Shown: positions 7,023 through 16,722, counted from the first letter of the stretch. The stretch: DNA of 64,000 bases from Pseudomonadota bacterium (GCA_029782295.1 JAKOVB010000089.1:1-64000); one strand, 5' to 3'. Numbers and translations are program-made. Notes: a model not told the origin generated them from the sequence alone.

Positions 7023-9310
7023 CGAAAAAAACACATCGCGGCAAAGATCCTCACGCAGACCGTGAGGCCGCCAATTACGAGAACCCGCTGCCCAGTCGGG
7101 AATTCATCCTCAAGGTGATGGAAGAAGAGGGGGCGCCGGTCAGTGTCGAGAAGCTCTGGAAGTTGCTCGAAATCCGCAAGAGCGAGCGCGAGATCCTGGG
7201 GCGCCGTCTGGCGGCCATGGAGCGCGACGGGCAGATCCTGCGTAATCGCAAGGACGCATTGTGCATCGCCGAGAAACTGAATCTGATTCCGGGCAAAGTG
7301 CAGGGGCATCCGGACGGTTTCGGCTTCCTGATCCCGGATGCCGGCGGGGATGACCTGTTCCTGTCGCCGAAGGAGATGGCCAAGGTGTTGCATGGTGACC
7401 GCGTCATGGTGCGGCAGTCTGGCGTCGATCGCCGCGGCCGCCCTGAAGGCAAGATCGTCGAGGTGCTGGAGCGTGCCAACAACAAGCTGGTCGGACGATT
7501 GATCCGCGAGCGTGGCGTGGTGCTGGTGGCGGCAGAAGACCGCCGCATCAATCAGGATATCCTGATCGAGCCCGGCCGGGACATGGGTGCGCAGGCCGGG
7601 CAGGTGGTGATGGTCGAGTTGATCGAACAGCCGTCCGTGTACGCGCAGCCGATCGGCAAGGTAGTCGAGATTCTGGGCAACTATGCCGACCCCGGCATGG
7701 AAATCGAAATTGCCCTGCGCAAACATCAGCTGCCCTATGAGTTTATGCCGGCTTCAGTCAAGCAGGCCGAAGCCTACTCGAAAACCGTGCAGAAGAAGGA
7801 TTGGGAAGGCCGCGTGGACCTGCGCGAGTTGCCGCTGGTCACTATCGACGGTGAAACCGCGCGCGACTTCGATGATGCCGTGTTCTGCGAACCGCAGGGC
7901 AAGGGCTGGCGTCTGGTGGTGGCGATTGCCGATGTCAGCTTCTATGTGAAGCCGGGCGAGCCGCTGGATCAGGATGCCTACGAGCGTGGAAATTCGGTGT
8001 ATTTCCCGCGTCGTGTGATTCCCATGCTGCCCGAAGCCTTGTCGAACGGTCTGTGCTCGCTGAACCCGGATGTGGACCGCCTGTGCATGGTATGCGACAT
8101 GCAAATCGACGGACAGGGCAAGATCAAGCGTTACAAGTTCTATCCCTCCGTGATGCGATCCAAGGCCCGCATGACCTATACCAAGGTCTACGACATGATC
8201 GTCAATCCCAAGGGCGATACGGCGCAGGAATACGCTTGGCTGATGCCGCACGTGCAGCATCTCTATGCGTTGTATCAGATCCTGCTCAAGGCGCGTGAAA
8301 AGCGCGGTGCCATCGAGTTCGAGACCATCGAGACGCTGATGATCTTCAACGAAAACGGCAAGATCGATCGCATCGTGCCTTCTACCCGTAACGACGCACA
8401 TCGTCTGATCGAAGAATGCATGCTGGCTGCCAACGTCTGCGCTTCCGATTTCCTCAAGGAGCACCATCATCCGGCGTTGTACCGCATCCATGAAGGTCCG
8501 ACGCTGGAGAAGCTGGAAAAGCTGCGCGGTTTCATGGCGGAATTCGGTTTTACCTTAGGCGGCGGCGATACCCCGCATGCCAAGGATTACGGCAAGCTGA
8601 TGAACCTGATCAAGGGTCGCCCGGACGAGCAACTGCTGCAGACGGTGCTGCTGCGTTCCATGCAGCAGGCGGTTTACAGCCCGGATAACGTCGGGCACTT
8701 CGGCCTGGCCTATGAATCCTATACGCACTTTACTTCACCGATCCGTCGATATCCCGACCTGTTGATCCATCGTGCCATCAAGGCCGTGGTGGAAGGCAAG
8801 AAGTACAAGGCAGGCGATTGGGCCGAACTCGGCATGCATTGCTCCCTCACCGAGCGCCGGGCCGACGATGCGACGCGCGATGTCGAAATCTGGCTCAAGT
8901 GCTTCTACATGCAGGACAAGGTGGGCGAGGTGTTCAACGGCACCGTGGCGGGCGTCACCAGCTTCGGTTTGTTCGTCGCGCTGGACGAGGTTTACGTCGA
9001 AGGCCTGCTGCACGTGACGGAACTTGGGAACGATTACTTCAATTTTGATAATATCCGCCACGAAATGGCGGGGGAACGTACCGGCGTACGTTATCGCCTG
9101 GGTGATCGGCTACGGGTGAAGGTGGCGCGGGTCGACATGGAAAGCAGCAAGATTGACTTCGTGCTGGCTCCTGAAGAGGGGGTTGAGACTGCACCGGTCG
9201 CAGACAAGAAATCCGCCAGGAAAACATTGACGGTCAAGCCTCAGGCGGCCGCCAAGCCAAAAACCAAAACCACGGCCAGCAGGGCCAAGAAGGGCAGTAA
9301 AAGGAAATGA
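7010..9310 (+). CDS. rnr: Ribonuclease R
   Basis: A 766-residue processive 3'-5' exoribonuclease that degrades structured RNA and takes part in rRNA quality control and trans-translation. Order of domains: an N-terminal winged-helix RNase R domain (residues 25-90), cold-shock OB folds (about 90-240), the RNB catalytic domain (about 265-600, with the Asp-rich [12 protein letters not shown] motif), an S1 domain (about 650-730, [18 protein letters not shown]), and a Lys-rich tail ([16 protein letters not shown]) like that of E. coli RNase R. The start is TTG at 7010 with AAGGA just upstream; a second in-frame TTG at 7016 would give better spacing. The stop overlaps the rlmB start (ATGA). Only 30 nt separate it from the divergent tRNA-Leu gene. 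Confidence 0.95.
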   Translation: MKLSTKKTHRGKDPHADREAANYENPLPSREFILKVMEEEGAPVSVEKLWKLLEIRKSEREILGRRLAAMERDGQILRNRKDALCIAEKLNLIPGKVQGHPDGFGFLIPDAGGDDLFLSPKEMAKVLHGDRVMVRQSGVDRRGRPEGKIVEVLERANNKLVGRLIRERGVVLVAAEDRRINQDILIEPGRDMGAQAGQVVMVELIEQPSVYAQPIGKVVEILGNYADPGMEIEIALRKHQLPYEFMPASVKQAEAYSKTVQKKDWEGRVDLRELPLVTIDGETARDFDDAVFCEPQGKGWRLVVAIADVSFYVKPGEPLDQDAYERGNSVYFPRRVIPMLPEALSNGLCSLNPDVDRLCMVCDMQIDGQGKIKRYKFYPSVMRSKARMTYTKVYDMIVNPKGDTAQEYAWLMPHVQHLYALYQILLKAREKRGAIEFETIETLMIFNENGKIDRIVPSTRNDAHRLIEECMLAANVCASDFLKEHHHPALYRIHEGPTLEKLEKLRGFMAEFGFTLGGGDTPHAKDYGKLMNLIKGRPDEQLLQTVLLRSMQQAVYSPDNVGHFGLAYESYTHFTSPIRRYPDLLIHRAIKAVVEGKKYKAGDWAELGMHCSLTERRADDATRDVEIWLKCFYMQDKVGEVFNGTVAGVTSFGLFVALDEVYVEGLLHVTELGNDYFNFDNIRHEMAGERTGVRYRLGDRLRVKVARVDMESSKIDFVLAPEEGVETAPVADKKSARKTLTVKPQAAAKPKTKTTASRAKKGSKRK

Positions 9311-10056
9311 GTGTGACACGTATCGTATTCGGCTTTCACGCAGTGTTGAGCCGCCTCCGCCAGAACCCCGCCAGCGTGCAGGAGGTCTGCGTGGACAAGA
9401 CGCGCAAGGACGCCCGCATGCAAGATCTGCTGCAGGTCGCCGAGCAGAAAGGCGTGCGTGTCATGCAGATGGAAAAAGAGCGCCTCGATGGTCTGGCGGC
9501 CAACGGTCGCCATCAGGGTGTGCTGGCACGCGTGGAAGACACGCCGTTGCCCTATCAGGATATCCACGACATTCTCGAGTCTGATCTTCCTGAGCCGCCG
9601 TTCCTGCTGGTGCTGGATGGCGTGGAGGATCCGCATAACCTCGGTGCCTGCCTGCGTGTGGCGGATGCCATGGGCGTGCATGCCGTGATCGCTCCCAAGG
9701 ATCGTGCAGCTGGTCTGAACGCCACGGTGCGCAAGGTGGCCTGCGGCGCGGCTGAAACCGTGCCCTTCATCGCTGTGACCAATCTGGCACGCACCCTGCG
9801 CGAGCTCAAGGATGCCGGTGTGTGGGTGGTCGGAACGTCTGCTGATGCCGAGACCGACCTGTTTTCTGCCAAATTCGAGGGTCCCATCGCCATGGTGCTG
9901 GGGGCCGAGGGGACTGGCCTGCGGCGTTTGACGGCCGAGACCTGCGATCAACTGGTCAGCATCCCGATGTTCGGGACGGTCGAAAGCCTGAACGTATCAG
10001 TCGCCAGCGGCATTTGTCTGTACGAGGCGAGAAGGCAGCGACAGACTGCGCTTTAA
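9307..10056 (+). CDS. rlmB: 23S rRNA (guanosine-2251-2'-O)-methyltransferase RlmB
   Basis: A 249-residue SpoU/TrmH-class knotted methyltransferase. The N-terminal substrate-binding domain starts [15 protein letters not shown]. The C-terminal SPOUT domain has motif 1 [21 protein letters not shown] (about residues 104-124), motif 2 [15 protein letters not shown] and motif 3 [18 protein letters not shown]. It methylates G2251 in the ribosomal P loop of 23S rRNA using SAM. The start overlaps the rnr stop, and the rnr-rlmB order is widely conserved in proteobacteria. Confidence 0.95.
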   Translation: MSVTRIVFGFHAVLSRLRQNPASVQEVCVDKTRKDARMQDLLQVAEQKGVRVMQMEKERLDGLAANGRHQGVLARVEDTPLPYQDIHDILESDLPEPPFLLVLDGVEDPHNLGACLRVADAMGVHAVIAPKDRAAGLNATVRKVACGAAETVPFIAVTNLARTLRELKDAGVWVVGTSADAETDLFSAKFEGPIAMVLGAEGTGLRRLTAETCDQLVSIPMFGTVESLNVSVASGICLYEARRQRQTAL

Positions 10057-10060
10057 TTGC

Positions 10061-10091
10061 TTGGACGCCGTCTTGATTATTGTTACAATAA
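10061..10091 (+). promoter_or_regulatory. umuD promoter with a perfect palindrome over the -10
   Basis: TTGGAC (10061-10066), a 17-nt spacer and TACAAT (10084-10089) make a good sigma-70 promoter. The -10 is embedded in TTATTGTTACAATAA (10077-10091), a perfect 7-1-7 inverted repeat. Transcription would start at about 10096, practically at the umuD ATG (10095), and no Shine-Dalgarno is present, which suggests a leaderless mRNA. No LexA-type CTGT-N8-ACAG box is visible here, so the palindrome is the best operator candidate. Confidence 0.6.
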
Positions 10092-10094
10092 ACC

Positions 10095-10703
10095 ATGGCT
10101 GATCGAGACGGTGACAACAAGCATGGCGGAAAGCGTACCGGTGCGGGACGCAAACCCGGTAGCGGCAAGTACGGCGAAGCGACCACGGTGATCCGTGTAC
10201 CGCGGAGCGAGGTCGGCAATGTGCGTGATTTTCTCGGGGCGCTGGAGCAGAAACGCTTGCGCGAAGGGCGAGGCAACGTGCTCGAGTTTGTCGCGCTGGG
10301 TCCTGCGGCGCGCGATCTTGCGTTGCCCTTGTATACCTCCAAGGTGGCGGCCGGCTTTCCTTCCCCTGCCGACGACCATGTCGAAAAGCGCCTCAATCCC
10401 AGCGATTATCTGGTCGAAAACGACAACAGCACTTTCTTCGTGCGCGTTAAAGGGGATTCCATGATCGATGCCGGCATTTTCGAGGATGATGTGCTGGTGA
10501 TCGATCGCGCTCCGGTCGCGCAGGTCGGCGATATCGTGCTGGCCGTACTGGATGGCGAATTTACCGTCAAGACGCTGGGAAAATCCAAGAATGGGCCACG
10601 CCTGATCCCAGCCAACAAAAACTTCCCCGTCATCGACATCAAGGAAGGGCAGTCTTTCGAAGTCTGGGGCGTGGTGACCGGCTCCATGCGCAAGTTCCGC
10701 TGA
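10095..10703 (+). CDS. umuD: UmuD-like S24 peptidase with N-terminal extension
   Basis: A 202-residue self-cleaving S24 protein; E. coli UmuD has 139. Residues 75-202 match UmuD: cleavage site [10 protein letters not shown] (between Ala86 and Gly87), catalytic Ser122 in [10 protein letters not shown] and Lys159 in FTVKTLGK. RecA-stimulated cleavage would yield UmuD', the partner of UmuC in Pol V. The first 60 residues are additional: a basic Gly-rich stretch ([17 protein letters not shown]), then [18 protein letters not shown], which resembles the strand and helix start of a ribbon-helix-helix DNA-binding fold. Such extensions occur in UmuD variants that act as repressors (UmuDAb of Acinetobacter). 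umuC follows after 38 nt with a GGAGAGG ribosome site. The enzyme assignment is firm; the repressor role is inference. Confidence 0.88.
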   Translation: MADRDGDNKHGGKRTGAGRKPGSGKYGEATTVIRVPRSEVGNVRDFLGALEQKRLREGRGNVLEFVALGPAARDLALPLYTSKVAAGFPSPADDHVEKRLNPSDYLVENDNSTFFVRVKGDSMIDAGIFEDDVLVIDRAPVAQVGDIVLAVLDGEFTVKTLGKSKNGPRLIPANKNFPVIDIKEGQSFEVWGVVTGSMRKFR

Positions 10704-10741
10704 CCAGCTTTTCTGGTAGTCGCTATTTCCGGAGAGGTTCC

Positions 10742-12016
10742 ATGCGCGCCATCGCCCTGGTCGACTGCAACAATTTCTATGTTTCCTGCGAGCGTGTCTT
10801 CGATCCGGGTCTGATTGGCAAGCCCGTGGTGGTGCTCTCCAATAACGATGGTTGTGTTGTGGCGCGCAGCAATGAGGTGAAGGCGCTCGGGGTGCGGATG
10901 GGGCAGCCCTGGTTCCAACTCCAGCAACTGGCACGGGAGCAGGGGATCGTCGCATTCTCTTCCAACTATGCCCTGTATGCCGACATGTCCAACCGTGTCA
11001 TGGCTATTCTTGCCGGATTCGGGCCGCGGCAGGAGATTTATTCCATCGACGAGTGCTTCCTCGACTTGGGTGGGCTGGAACATCGCCATCTCGGCCGCTA
11101 TTGCCAGAAGATCCGCTTGACGGTTCGTCAGTGGACCGGACTGCCGGTGTGCGTGGGGATCGGAGCGACCAAGACCCTGGCCAAGCTCGCCAACCACATT
11201 GCCAAGAAACACCCGTCGTTCGAGGGCGTGTGCGACCTCAATACGCTGCCCGCCGGACAGGCGGACTCCCTGTTCGCGGCAATGCCGGTGAGCGAAGTAT
11301 GGGGGGTGGGGCCACGCCTGACGCCCAGGCTGCAGGCGCTTGGCATCCGCACGGTACTTGACCTGCAACGGGCCGATCCGGAACGTGTTCGCGGCCGGTT
11401 CGGTGTCGTGCTGGAAAAGACTGTGCGTGAGCTCAACGGGACGGTCTGCCTTGATCTGCAGTCTGTGGTCGCACCGCGCCAGCAGATCATGAGTTCACGG
11501 TCGTTCGGCATCCCTGTCTCCGATCTCGATAGCCTGAGAGAATCAGTGACGCTTTACGTGAGCCGTGCAGCGGAGAAGTTGCGGCGGCAAGGTTCCTATG
11601 CCGGTGCAGTTCAAGTTTATATACGAACCAGTCCGTTCAACGAGCGGGAACCGTTTTACGGCAACAGCCTGATTGTGCCGCTACCTGTGCATAGCGACGA
11701 TACCCGGCTGCTGGTGCGGGCGGCATTGTGGGGGCTGAAACGGATCTACAAGCCGGGATATCGATACCAGAAGGCCGGCGTGATGTTGTGCGACCTGGTT
11801 TCTGCGAAAGGCCTGCAGGGCGATCTGTTCGGTGCGGCGCCGGCCGATGGGAAATCGGCGCGGCTGATGGCGGTGCTGGATCAGGTCAATCGCGTGATGG
11901 GCAAGGAATCGCTGAAGCTGGCATCCGAGGGTTTCCGCAGGCCGTGGCGCATGAAGCAGGGTAATCGCAGCCCGTCCTATACTACGCGGTGGGACGGGTT
12001 GCCGACAGTAAAATAG
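10742..12016 (+). CDS. umuC: DNA polymerase V catalytic subunit UmuC
   Basis: A 424-residue Y-family translesion polymerase, full length. The palm begins with [13 protein letters not shown] (metal ligand Asp8), and the second catalytic block is [11 protein letters not shown] near residues 100-110. It is followed by the helix-hairpin-helix/thumb region ([16 protein letters not shown]), the little finger, and a C-terminal DUF4113-like end. It inserts nucleotides opposite lesions in complex with UmuD'2 and RecA-ATP. It sits directly downstream of umuD and is presumably expressed from the same promoter. The gene ends 10 nt from the convergent oxidoreductase. Confidence 0.95.
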   Translation: MRAIALVDCNNFYVSCERVFDPGLIGKPVVVLSNNDGCVVARSNEVKALGVRMGQPWFQLQQLAREQGIVAFSSNYALYADMSNRVMAILAGFGPRQEIYSIDECFLDLGGLEHRHLGRYCQKIRLTVRQWTGLPVCVGIGATKTLAKLANHIAKKHPSFEGVCDLNTLPAGQADSLFAAMPVSEVWGVGPRLTPRLQALGIRTVLDLQRADPERVRGRFGVVLEKTVRELNGTVCLDLQSVVAPRQQIMSSRSFGIPVSDLDSLRESVTLYVSRAAEKLRRQGSYAGAVQVYIRTSPFNEREPFYGNSLIVPLPVHSDDTRLLVRAALWGLKRIYKPGYRYQKAGVMLCDLVSAKGLQGDLFGAAPADGKSARLMAVLDQVNRVMGKESLKLASEGFRRPWRMKQGNRSPSYTTRWDGLPTVK

Positions 12017-12026
12017 TAACCCGTGC

Positions 12027-13040
12027 TCAGTCGAGCTCGATCGTGCGGCGTTCCGCAGCTGACTGCAATACGGCGTTGATGATGCGGCAATTGGCCTTCG
12101 CGTCAGCCATCGACAGCAGGGGCGATTTGCCTGACAACACACAGTCGCTGAAATGCTCGATTTCAAGGCGGAAGTGATTGGCCGGCAGGAGCTGCTCCAT
12201 GCCTTTCCGGCCATCTTCCGTCGTCCAGGAAATGACCGGGACATCGCCCGGGAGTTGCCACACGGTGTGGCATTTGATGCTGCCTTTATTGCCGAAGATC
12301 TCGTATTCGGAACGACGGGTACATTCGAAGCTGATATCGAAATGCGCGCGGCGCCCATGGCCGAAATCGAGCAGGGCGCTGGCGGAAACATCGGCACCAT
12401 GATCGTTGAACTGGCCGATCGCACTGACGCTGACCGGGTCGTTGTCGAACCACAGACGCAGCGAATGCACGGCGTAAGGCCCAATGTCCCACATCGCGCC
12501 GCCGCCTTGCTGCGGGGGCCGCGACACGCGGTACATGCGCGCGGCGCGCATGATGAAGGAATAAGCCGTGCGTACGTATTTCACGTCACCGATCAGCCCG
12601 GAGCCGATGAGTTCGCGTACCCGGGCATGCTGGGGATGAAACAGATACATGAAGCCTTCCATGACCTTGACGCCCTGTGCACGTGCCGCGTCGTCGATGG
12701 CTTCGATGTCGGCGACGCTCAGGGCCATAGGCTTCTCGATGAGTACGTGCTTGCCGGCGGCGATGGCTTTCAGAGCCCATTCGGTGTGTTCCTCGTTGGC
12801 CATCGGCAGGTAGATGGCCTGAATGTCCTCAGCATCGAGCAGGGGCTCCAGTTGATCATAGGTCCTGACCCCGCCGAGTCCCGGCGCGTATTTGCCGAGG
12901 GTTTCCGCGGCGGCACCCGGGCGGCGGCTGGCGATGGCGACCAATTCGGAATTGGCACCTTCCAAAATGGCGGGCAGCAGTCGTTCGTTCACGCGGGCGG
13001 CACCGAGGATGCCCCAGCGCAGTTTGGTCGAATCGGTCAT
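12027..13040 (-). CDS. Gfo/Idh/MocA family NAD(P)-dependent oxidoreductase
   Basis: A 337-residue cytosolic dehydrogenase. The N-terminal Rossmann fold starts LRWGILGAARVNERLLPAI, a G-x-G-A-A variant of the dinucleotide motif. The family EKPMALSVAD motif (residues 92-101) carries the Lys that acts with the catalytic site, and a C-terminal alpha/beta substrate domain begins around residue 125. Members oxidise or reduce sugars, inositols or related polyols; the substrate cannot be told from sequence. It is transcribed alone, divergently from the peroxiredoxin gene. Confidence 0.85.
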   Translation of the reverse strand: MTDSTKLRWGILGAARVNERLLPAILEGANSELVAIASRRPGAAAETLGKYAPGLGGVRTYDQLEPLLDAEDIQAIYLPMANEEHTEWALKAIAAGKHVLIEKPMALSVADIEAIDDAARAQGVKVMEGFMYLFHPQHARVRELIGSGLIGDVKYVRTAYSFIMRAARMYRVSRPPQQGGGAMWDIGPYAVHSLRLWFDNDPVSVSAIGQFNDHGADVSASALLDFGHGRRAHFDISFECTRRSEYEIFGNKGSIKCHTVWQLPGDVPVISWTTEDGRKGMEQLLPANHFRLEIEHFSDCVLSGKSPLLSMADAKANCRIINAVLQSAAERRTIELD

Positions 13041-13197
13041 ATCTTGATTCTCATGGTTTGCAGAGGGATGTTGCCATCATGGCAGAAAGTGATGTGGCTC
13101 GCAATGACATAAGACCATGAAATTTAAAAGGTTTTATCGTCGGCCGTTTGACATTAGAATGATTATGATTTCAACCCTATTGCGAGAGGAAATGATC

Positions 13198-13704
13198 ATG
13201 ACGATCCAGGTCGGAGAGCACTTGCCGGAAGGCGTATTGATGGAATCCGCGGAATTCGATGCTGCAAACGGCTGCCCGATGCCCCCGCAAAAGCTGGATG
13301 TGTTGCCCCTGCTGAAGGGCCGGAAAGTGGTGATCTTCGGCGTTCCCGGCGCATTCACGCCGCTATGCTCGGCCCAGCACCTGCCGGGTTACGTAAAGCA
13401 CTTCGACGAACTGAAGGCCAAGGGTGTCGATGAAATCTGGTGCGTCGCTGTCAACGACGCCTTTGTGATGGCGGCATGGGGTCGTGAGCAGAAAGCGATT
13501 GGAAAGGTGCGCATGATGGGAGACGGTAGCGCGGAGTATGTCACCAAACTTGGACTCAACCGCGACCTGACCGGTGGCGGTATGGGCATGCGCAGTTTCC
13601 GCTATGCGATGATCGTCGACGACGGCGTAGTGAAATACATCGGCGTGGAAGCTTCAGGCAAGTTCGAGGTTTCTAACGTCGAGACCATTCTCGCCAAGCT
13701 GTAA
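13198..13704 (+). CDS. Peroxiredoxin of the Prx5 type
   Basis: A 168-residue thiol peroxidase reducing H2O2 and alkyl hydroperoxides. The Prx5 signature GVPGAFTPLCSAQHLPGY contains the peroxidatic Cys57, and Thr54 and a downstream Arg complete the active site. Cys26 is the only other obvious thiol near the N-terminus. I start at the ATG at 13198 because GAGAGGA lies 7 nt upstream; the frame is open 27 codons further upstream but that stretch is AT-rich and not protein-like. The reductant is glutathione/glutaredoxin in relatives. Its redox partner is not visible nearby. Confidence 0.9.
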   Translation: MTIQVGEHLPEGVLMESAEFDAANGCPMPPQKLDVLPLLKGRKVVIFGVPGAFTPLCSAQHLPGYVKHFDELKAKGVDEIWCVAVNDAFVMAAWGREQKAIGKVRMMGDGSAEYVTKLGLNRDLTGGGMGMRSFRYAMIVDDGVVKYIGVEASGKFEVSNVETILAKL

Positions 13705-13740
13705 CGACGGGGGCGGGTGCCCGGATCAGGGCGCCCGTCG
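13705..13740. other. Inverted repeat between the convergent Prx and rpiA genes
   Basis: CGACGGG at 13705-13711 pairs perfectly with CCCGTCG at 13734-13740, bracketing the rpiA stop codon and starting right after the peroxiredoxin stop. No T-run follows on either strand, so it is not a classical terminator, but it may act as a bidirectional transcript end or 3' protective structure. Confidence 0.4.
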
Positions 13741-14400
13741 CTCTTCGATCTGCCCTTCATGGGCGATCAGCACTACTCCGGTGAGCCCGGTGAATATCCC
13801 ATGTTCAACCACGCCCGGCGTGGCGTTGAGCGCCGCATCCAGAATTGAAGCATCCAGTTCGGGATCGAACACCATATCCAGCACGAGGCTGCCGTGCGAG
13901 GTGACGGCCAAGCCGTCGCCGTTCTTGCGCAGGTCGCCCTGTCCGCCAATCTGTTCCAGCGTATGTTTGGCCAGTCGCCAGGCAAAAGGGATGACTTCGA
14001 TGGGGATGGGGAATTTCTCTCCGATGTGCGCGACCAACTTGCTGCGATCGACGACAGCGATGAAATGATCGGCCGCACGCGCCAGCAGTTTTTCGCGGAC
14101 CAGGTCGGAGCCGCGGCCCTTCAGTAGCGTCAGTTCCGGCGTGACTTCGTCCGCGCCGTCCACATACAGGTCGATATGGGAAATATGCTCCATGGAAACA
14201 ACCCGGAGACCCAGTTGCTGCGCCTTGATCGTGCTGACCACGGAACTGGCGACCGTGGTGACATGCAGGTTTTCCTCGGTCTGTCGTCTCGCCAGTTCTT
14301 CGATGAAATAGTTCGCGGTCGATCCGGTCCCCAGGCCAACCACCATGTCGTTGTGCACTTGGCGTGCGGCATGCAATGCGACGAGTTGTTTGTCATTCAT
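13726..14400 (-). CDS. rpiA: Ribose-5-phosphate isomerase A
   Basis: A 224-residue isomerase interconverting ribose-5-phosphate and ribulose-5-phosphate in the pentose phosphate pathway. Motifs are VGLGTGSTANYFIEEL near the N-terminus, the acidic DGADEVTPELTLLKGRG with the catalytic Asp/Glu, and a Lys in GRGSDLVREKLLA. I start at the ATG complementary to 14398-14400, with GGGAG 7 nt upstream; two other Met codons lie slightly further out. It follows aspC on the same strand with about 50 nt between them, so they are probably co-transcribed. It links functionally with pgl at 25 kb. Confidence 0.93.
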   Translation of the reverse strand: MNDKQLVALHAARQVHNDMVVGLGTGSTANYFIEELARRQTEENLHVTTVASSVVSTIKAQQLGLRVVSMEHISHIDLYVDGADEVTPELTLLKGRGSDLVREKLLARAADHFIAVVDRSKLVAHIGEKFPIPIEVIPFAWRLAKHTLEQIGGQGDLRKNGDGLAVTSHGSLVLDMVFDPELDASILDAALNATPGVVEHGIFTGLTGVVLIAHEGQIEERRAP

Positions 14401-14449
14401 GGCCATGCTCCCGGAAATCAAAAGGGGGCTTATCGCCCCCTGTTTTCGA

Positions 14450-15643
14450 TCAGCTCAATGCTTGTTCGATGCGATCCAGCGCGTTGCGCAAGTTCTCCAT
14501 GGACGTCGCGAAGGAAATGCGGAAATAGCCTTCGGCGCCGAACGCGGAACCCGGAACTACGGCTACGCCGACAGTTTCGAGCAGGTAATCCGACAGCGCG
14601 AGGTCGGTGGCTTCCTTGATCTTGCCGGCAGCATGCAAGCGCGCAATCGCCGGCCTGGCATCCGGGAACGCATAGAACGCACCGCCAGCCTTGATGCACT
14701 TCAGGCCAGGCATTTCGTTGAAGCGTTTCACCACGAATTCGTGACGTTCGCGGAACGCCTTGAGCATGGGGTCGATACAACCCTGATCGCCTTCCAGTGC
14801 GGCTTGTGCGGCCACCTGGGAGATCGAGGTCGGGTTCGAGGTGCTCTGCGATTGCAGGATTTCCATGGCCTTGATGATCCTGGCAGGGCCCGCGGCGTAG
14901 CCGATACGCCAGCCGGTCATGGAGTAGGCCTTGGAAACGCCATTCAACACGATGGTGCGGTCCTTGAGTTCGGGGGTCGCGTTCAGGATGTTGACGAACG
15001 GCGTGCCAGTCAGGTTCACGTGCTCGTACATGTCATCGGTCGCAACCAGGACACGCGGGTGCTTCATCAGCACTTCGCCAAGGGCGCGCAATTCTTCCCG
15101 GGTGTATACCGAACCGGTTGGGTTGGATGGGGAATTGATGAAGAACAGTTTGGTGTTCGGGGTGATCGCAGCTTCGAGCTGCGCCGGTGTCAGCTTGAAA
15201 TCCTGTTCGATGCCGCACTCGATGATCACCGGATTGGCTTCGGCGACGATAGCGATGTCTGCATAGGAAACCCAGTAAGGCGCCGGCACGATCACCTCGT
15301 CACCGGCATCCAGGACCGCCAGCGCCAGGTTGAAAATGCACTGTTTGCCACCGACGCCGACGATGACTTCGTTGGTGGTGTAATCGAAGCCGTTTTCACG
15401 CTTGAACTTGTCGACGATCGCCTTTTTCAGGCCGGGGATGCCGGCTACCGGGGTGTACTTGGTAAACCCGCTGTCAATGGCTTTCTTGGCAGCATCCTTG
15501 ATGTGCTGGGGGGTGTCGAAGTCCGGCTCGCCGGCACCCAGGCCAATGATGTCGCGGCCTTCGGCCTTGAGGCGGGCGGCACGGGCAGTGACGGCGAGGG
15601 TCGGGGATTCCTTGATGGCTTGAACGCGGCGGGAGAGTTCCAA
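14450..15643 (-). CDS. aspC: Aspartate aminotransferase, class I/II
   Basis: A 397-residue PLP enzyme of the AspAT Ib subgroup. N-terminus MELSRRVQAIKESPTLAVT, then GLGAGEPDFDTP, the FFINSPSNPTG segment, and the PLP Schiff-base Lys in NGVSKAYSMTGWRIGYA (about residue 235); the C-terminal Arg lies in FRISFATSM. It transfers amino groups between aspartate and 2-oxoglutarate. The start is TTG (complement of 15641-15643) with AAGGA 8 nt upstream, fixed by alignment with the well-conserved family N-terminus. rpiA follows. Confidence 0.92.
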   Translation of the reverse strand: MELSRRVQAIKESPTLAVTARAARLKAEGRDIIGLGAGEPDFDTPQHIKDAAKKAIDSGFTKYTPVAGIPGLKKAIVDKFKRENGFDYTTNEVIVGVGGKQCIFNLALAVLDAGDEVIVPAPYWVSYADIAIVAEANPVIIECGIEQDFKLTPAQLEAAITPNTKLFFINSPSNPTGSVYTREELRALGEVLMKHPRVLVATDDMYEHVNLTGTPFVNILNATPELKDRTIVLNGVSKAYSMTGWRIGYAAGPARIIKAMEILQSQSTSNPTSISQVAAQAALEGDQGCIDPMLKAFRERHEFVVKRFNEMPGLKCIKAGGAFYAFPDARPAIARLHAAGKIKEATDLALSDYLLETVGVAVVPGSAFGAEGYFRISFATSMENLRNALDRIEQALS

Positions 15644-15714
15644 AGTCGTAGTCCTTGAATGATCGGCAAAATTACCTTAATTTTACCGTTAAACCCCCGC
15701 CGAATAAACCCGCC

Positions 15715-16722
15715 TCAGCATTGTGCGCCGCAACCCACTTCCTTACCAAAATCGTCGGCCATTTCCGGGCTGATTTTAGCCAGCGTCATGCTGACCTGGT
15801 GCAAGGCATCGCGATCTCCGTGTTTCGAAGCATAAACGCCCATACGATAGAGGGCTTCCGCGTGCTGCGGATTGATCTGTGCCGCTTTGTGATAAGCCGT
15901 TTGCGCTTCATCCGTCCGCCCCAGTTCTTCCTGTGCCGAGCCCAGCTCGTACCAGGCTTCCGCATTGTCAGGCTCTGCTTGGGTCCAGCGCTGACCGACG
16001 CTGAGGAGCTTGTTCCAGTCGCTGTTCAGCCTGGGCATGGCGACCTGCATGAAAAATGGTTTTTCTTCGTCCGGCAATTCCCAGAAGGCCTGGCCACTCA
16101 CTGGCAGTTTGGTCTGGACAGGCAGGCCCTCCGCTTCCTTTACCCATTCCACGGGGACAGCATAGAAAAATGCGACCCTGCCTGGGGTCTTGAAGGTGTT
16201 GATGCCGATCAATCGACCCTGGCTGTCGAAAAGCGGGCTGCCGCTGGCGCCAAGGGTGAAGCGTGCGTTGGTACGCACGACATTGCCTGAACCGAACGGA
16301 TAGAGTGACTTGATCTGGCCGCCGGAGGTCGTTGGCGCCAGAACCCCGCTGGAATGGCCCATGGCAAAAACCTCTTCCCCTTTTGTCAGATCATGAGTGT
16401 TGCCCAGTTCGACCGGTTTCAGCGGCAATTTCTCGGTTTCCAGCAGGCAAAGGTCGTGACCGGCATCGACATGAACAGCCTGGATCTTGTAAATGTCTTC
16501 GGCCTGGGAAATCCACGCCTGATGCGTGCGGCGCAAGACATGGCAGTTGGTGACGACGCGGTTCTCGCCGACGACGACCCCGGTACCATAGGCCAGGCCG
16601 CCAGCATCGTCATAGCCGCGTACCAGAACGACGGAAAAGAAGACGCGCATGAGCGCCTGCTGATCGTAGGCGATTGCGTTGCAAGCGTTCATGAGCAGCG
16701 CAGCCAGCAGAATGTGTCGCAT
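15715..16722 (-). CDS. Exported trypsin-like serine protease with C-terminal TPR repeats
   Basis: A 335-residue protein with a signal peptide (MRHILLAALLMNACNAIA). It has a trypsin-like domain carrying the catalytic triad: His in VVTNCHVLRR, Asp in DAGHDLCLLE, and Ser in LGASGSPLFDSQGRLIG. About 90 C-terminal residues form TPR-like helices (AWYELGSAQEELGRTDEAQ, NPQHAEALYRMG). No PDZ domain follows the protease, unlike DegP. It ends in a Cys pair (GCGAQC). I start at the Met complementary to 16720-16722, preceded by GGGGAA, rather than 27 codons upstream, because this gives a signal peptide. Likely a periplasmic or surface protease; substrate unknown. Confidence 0.8.
   Translation of the reverse strand: MRHILLAALLMNACNAIAYDQQALMRVFFSVVLVRGYDDAGGLAYGTGVVVGENRVVTNCHVLRRTHQAWISQAEDIYKIQAVHVDAGHDLCLLETEKLPLKPVELGNTHDLTKGEEVFAMGHSSGVLAPTTSGGQIKSLYPFGSGNVVRTNARFTLGASGSPLFDSQGRLIGINTFKTPGRVAFFYAVPVEWVKEAEGLPVQTKLPVSGQAFWELPDEEKPFFMQVAMPRLNSDWNKLLSVGQRWTQAEPDNAEAWYELGSAQEELGRTDEAQTAYHKAAQINPQHAEALYRMGVYASKHGDRDALHQVSMTLAKISPEMADDFGKEVGCGAQC

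Noticed and set aside
10030-10095. LexA (SOS) box upstream of umuD
   Set aside because: No CTGT-N8-ACAG or close variant is present; the only symmetrical signal is the TTATTGT/ACAATAA palindrome.
13141-13197. TTGACA at 13148-13153 as the peroxiredoxin -35
   Set aside because: No acceptable -10 lies 16-18 nt downstream; the region is AT-rich and the match may be accidental.
14345-15658. 437-codon + strand frame opposite aspC
   Set aside because: Shadow of aspC, whose PLP motifs are unmistakable on the minus strand.
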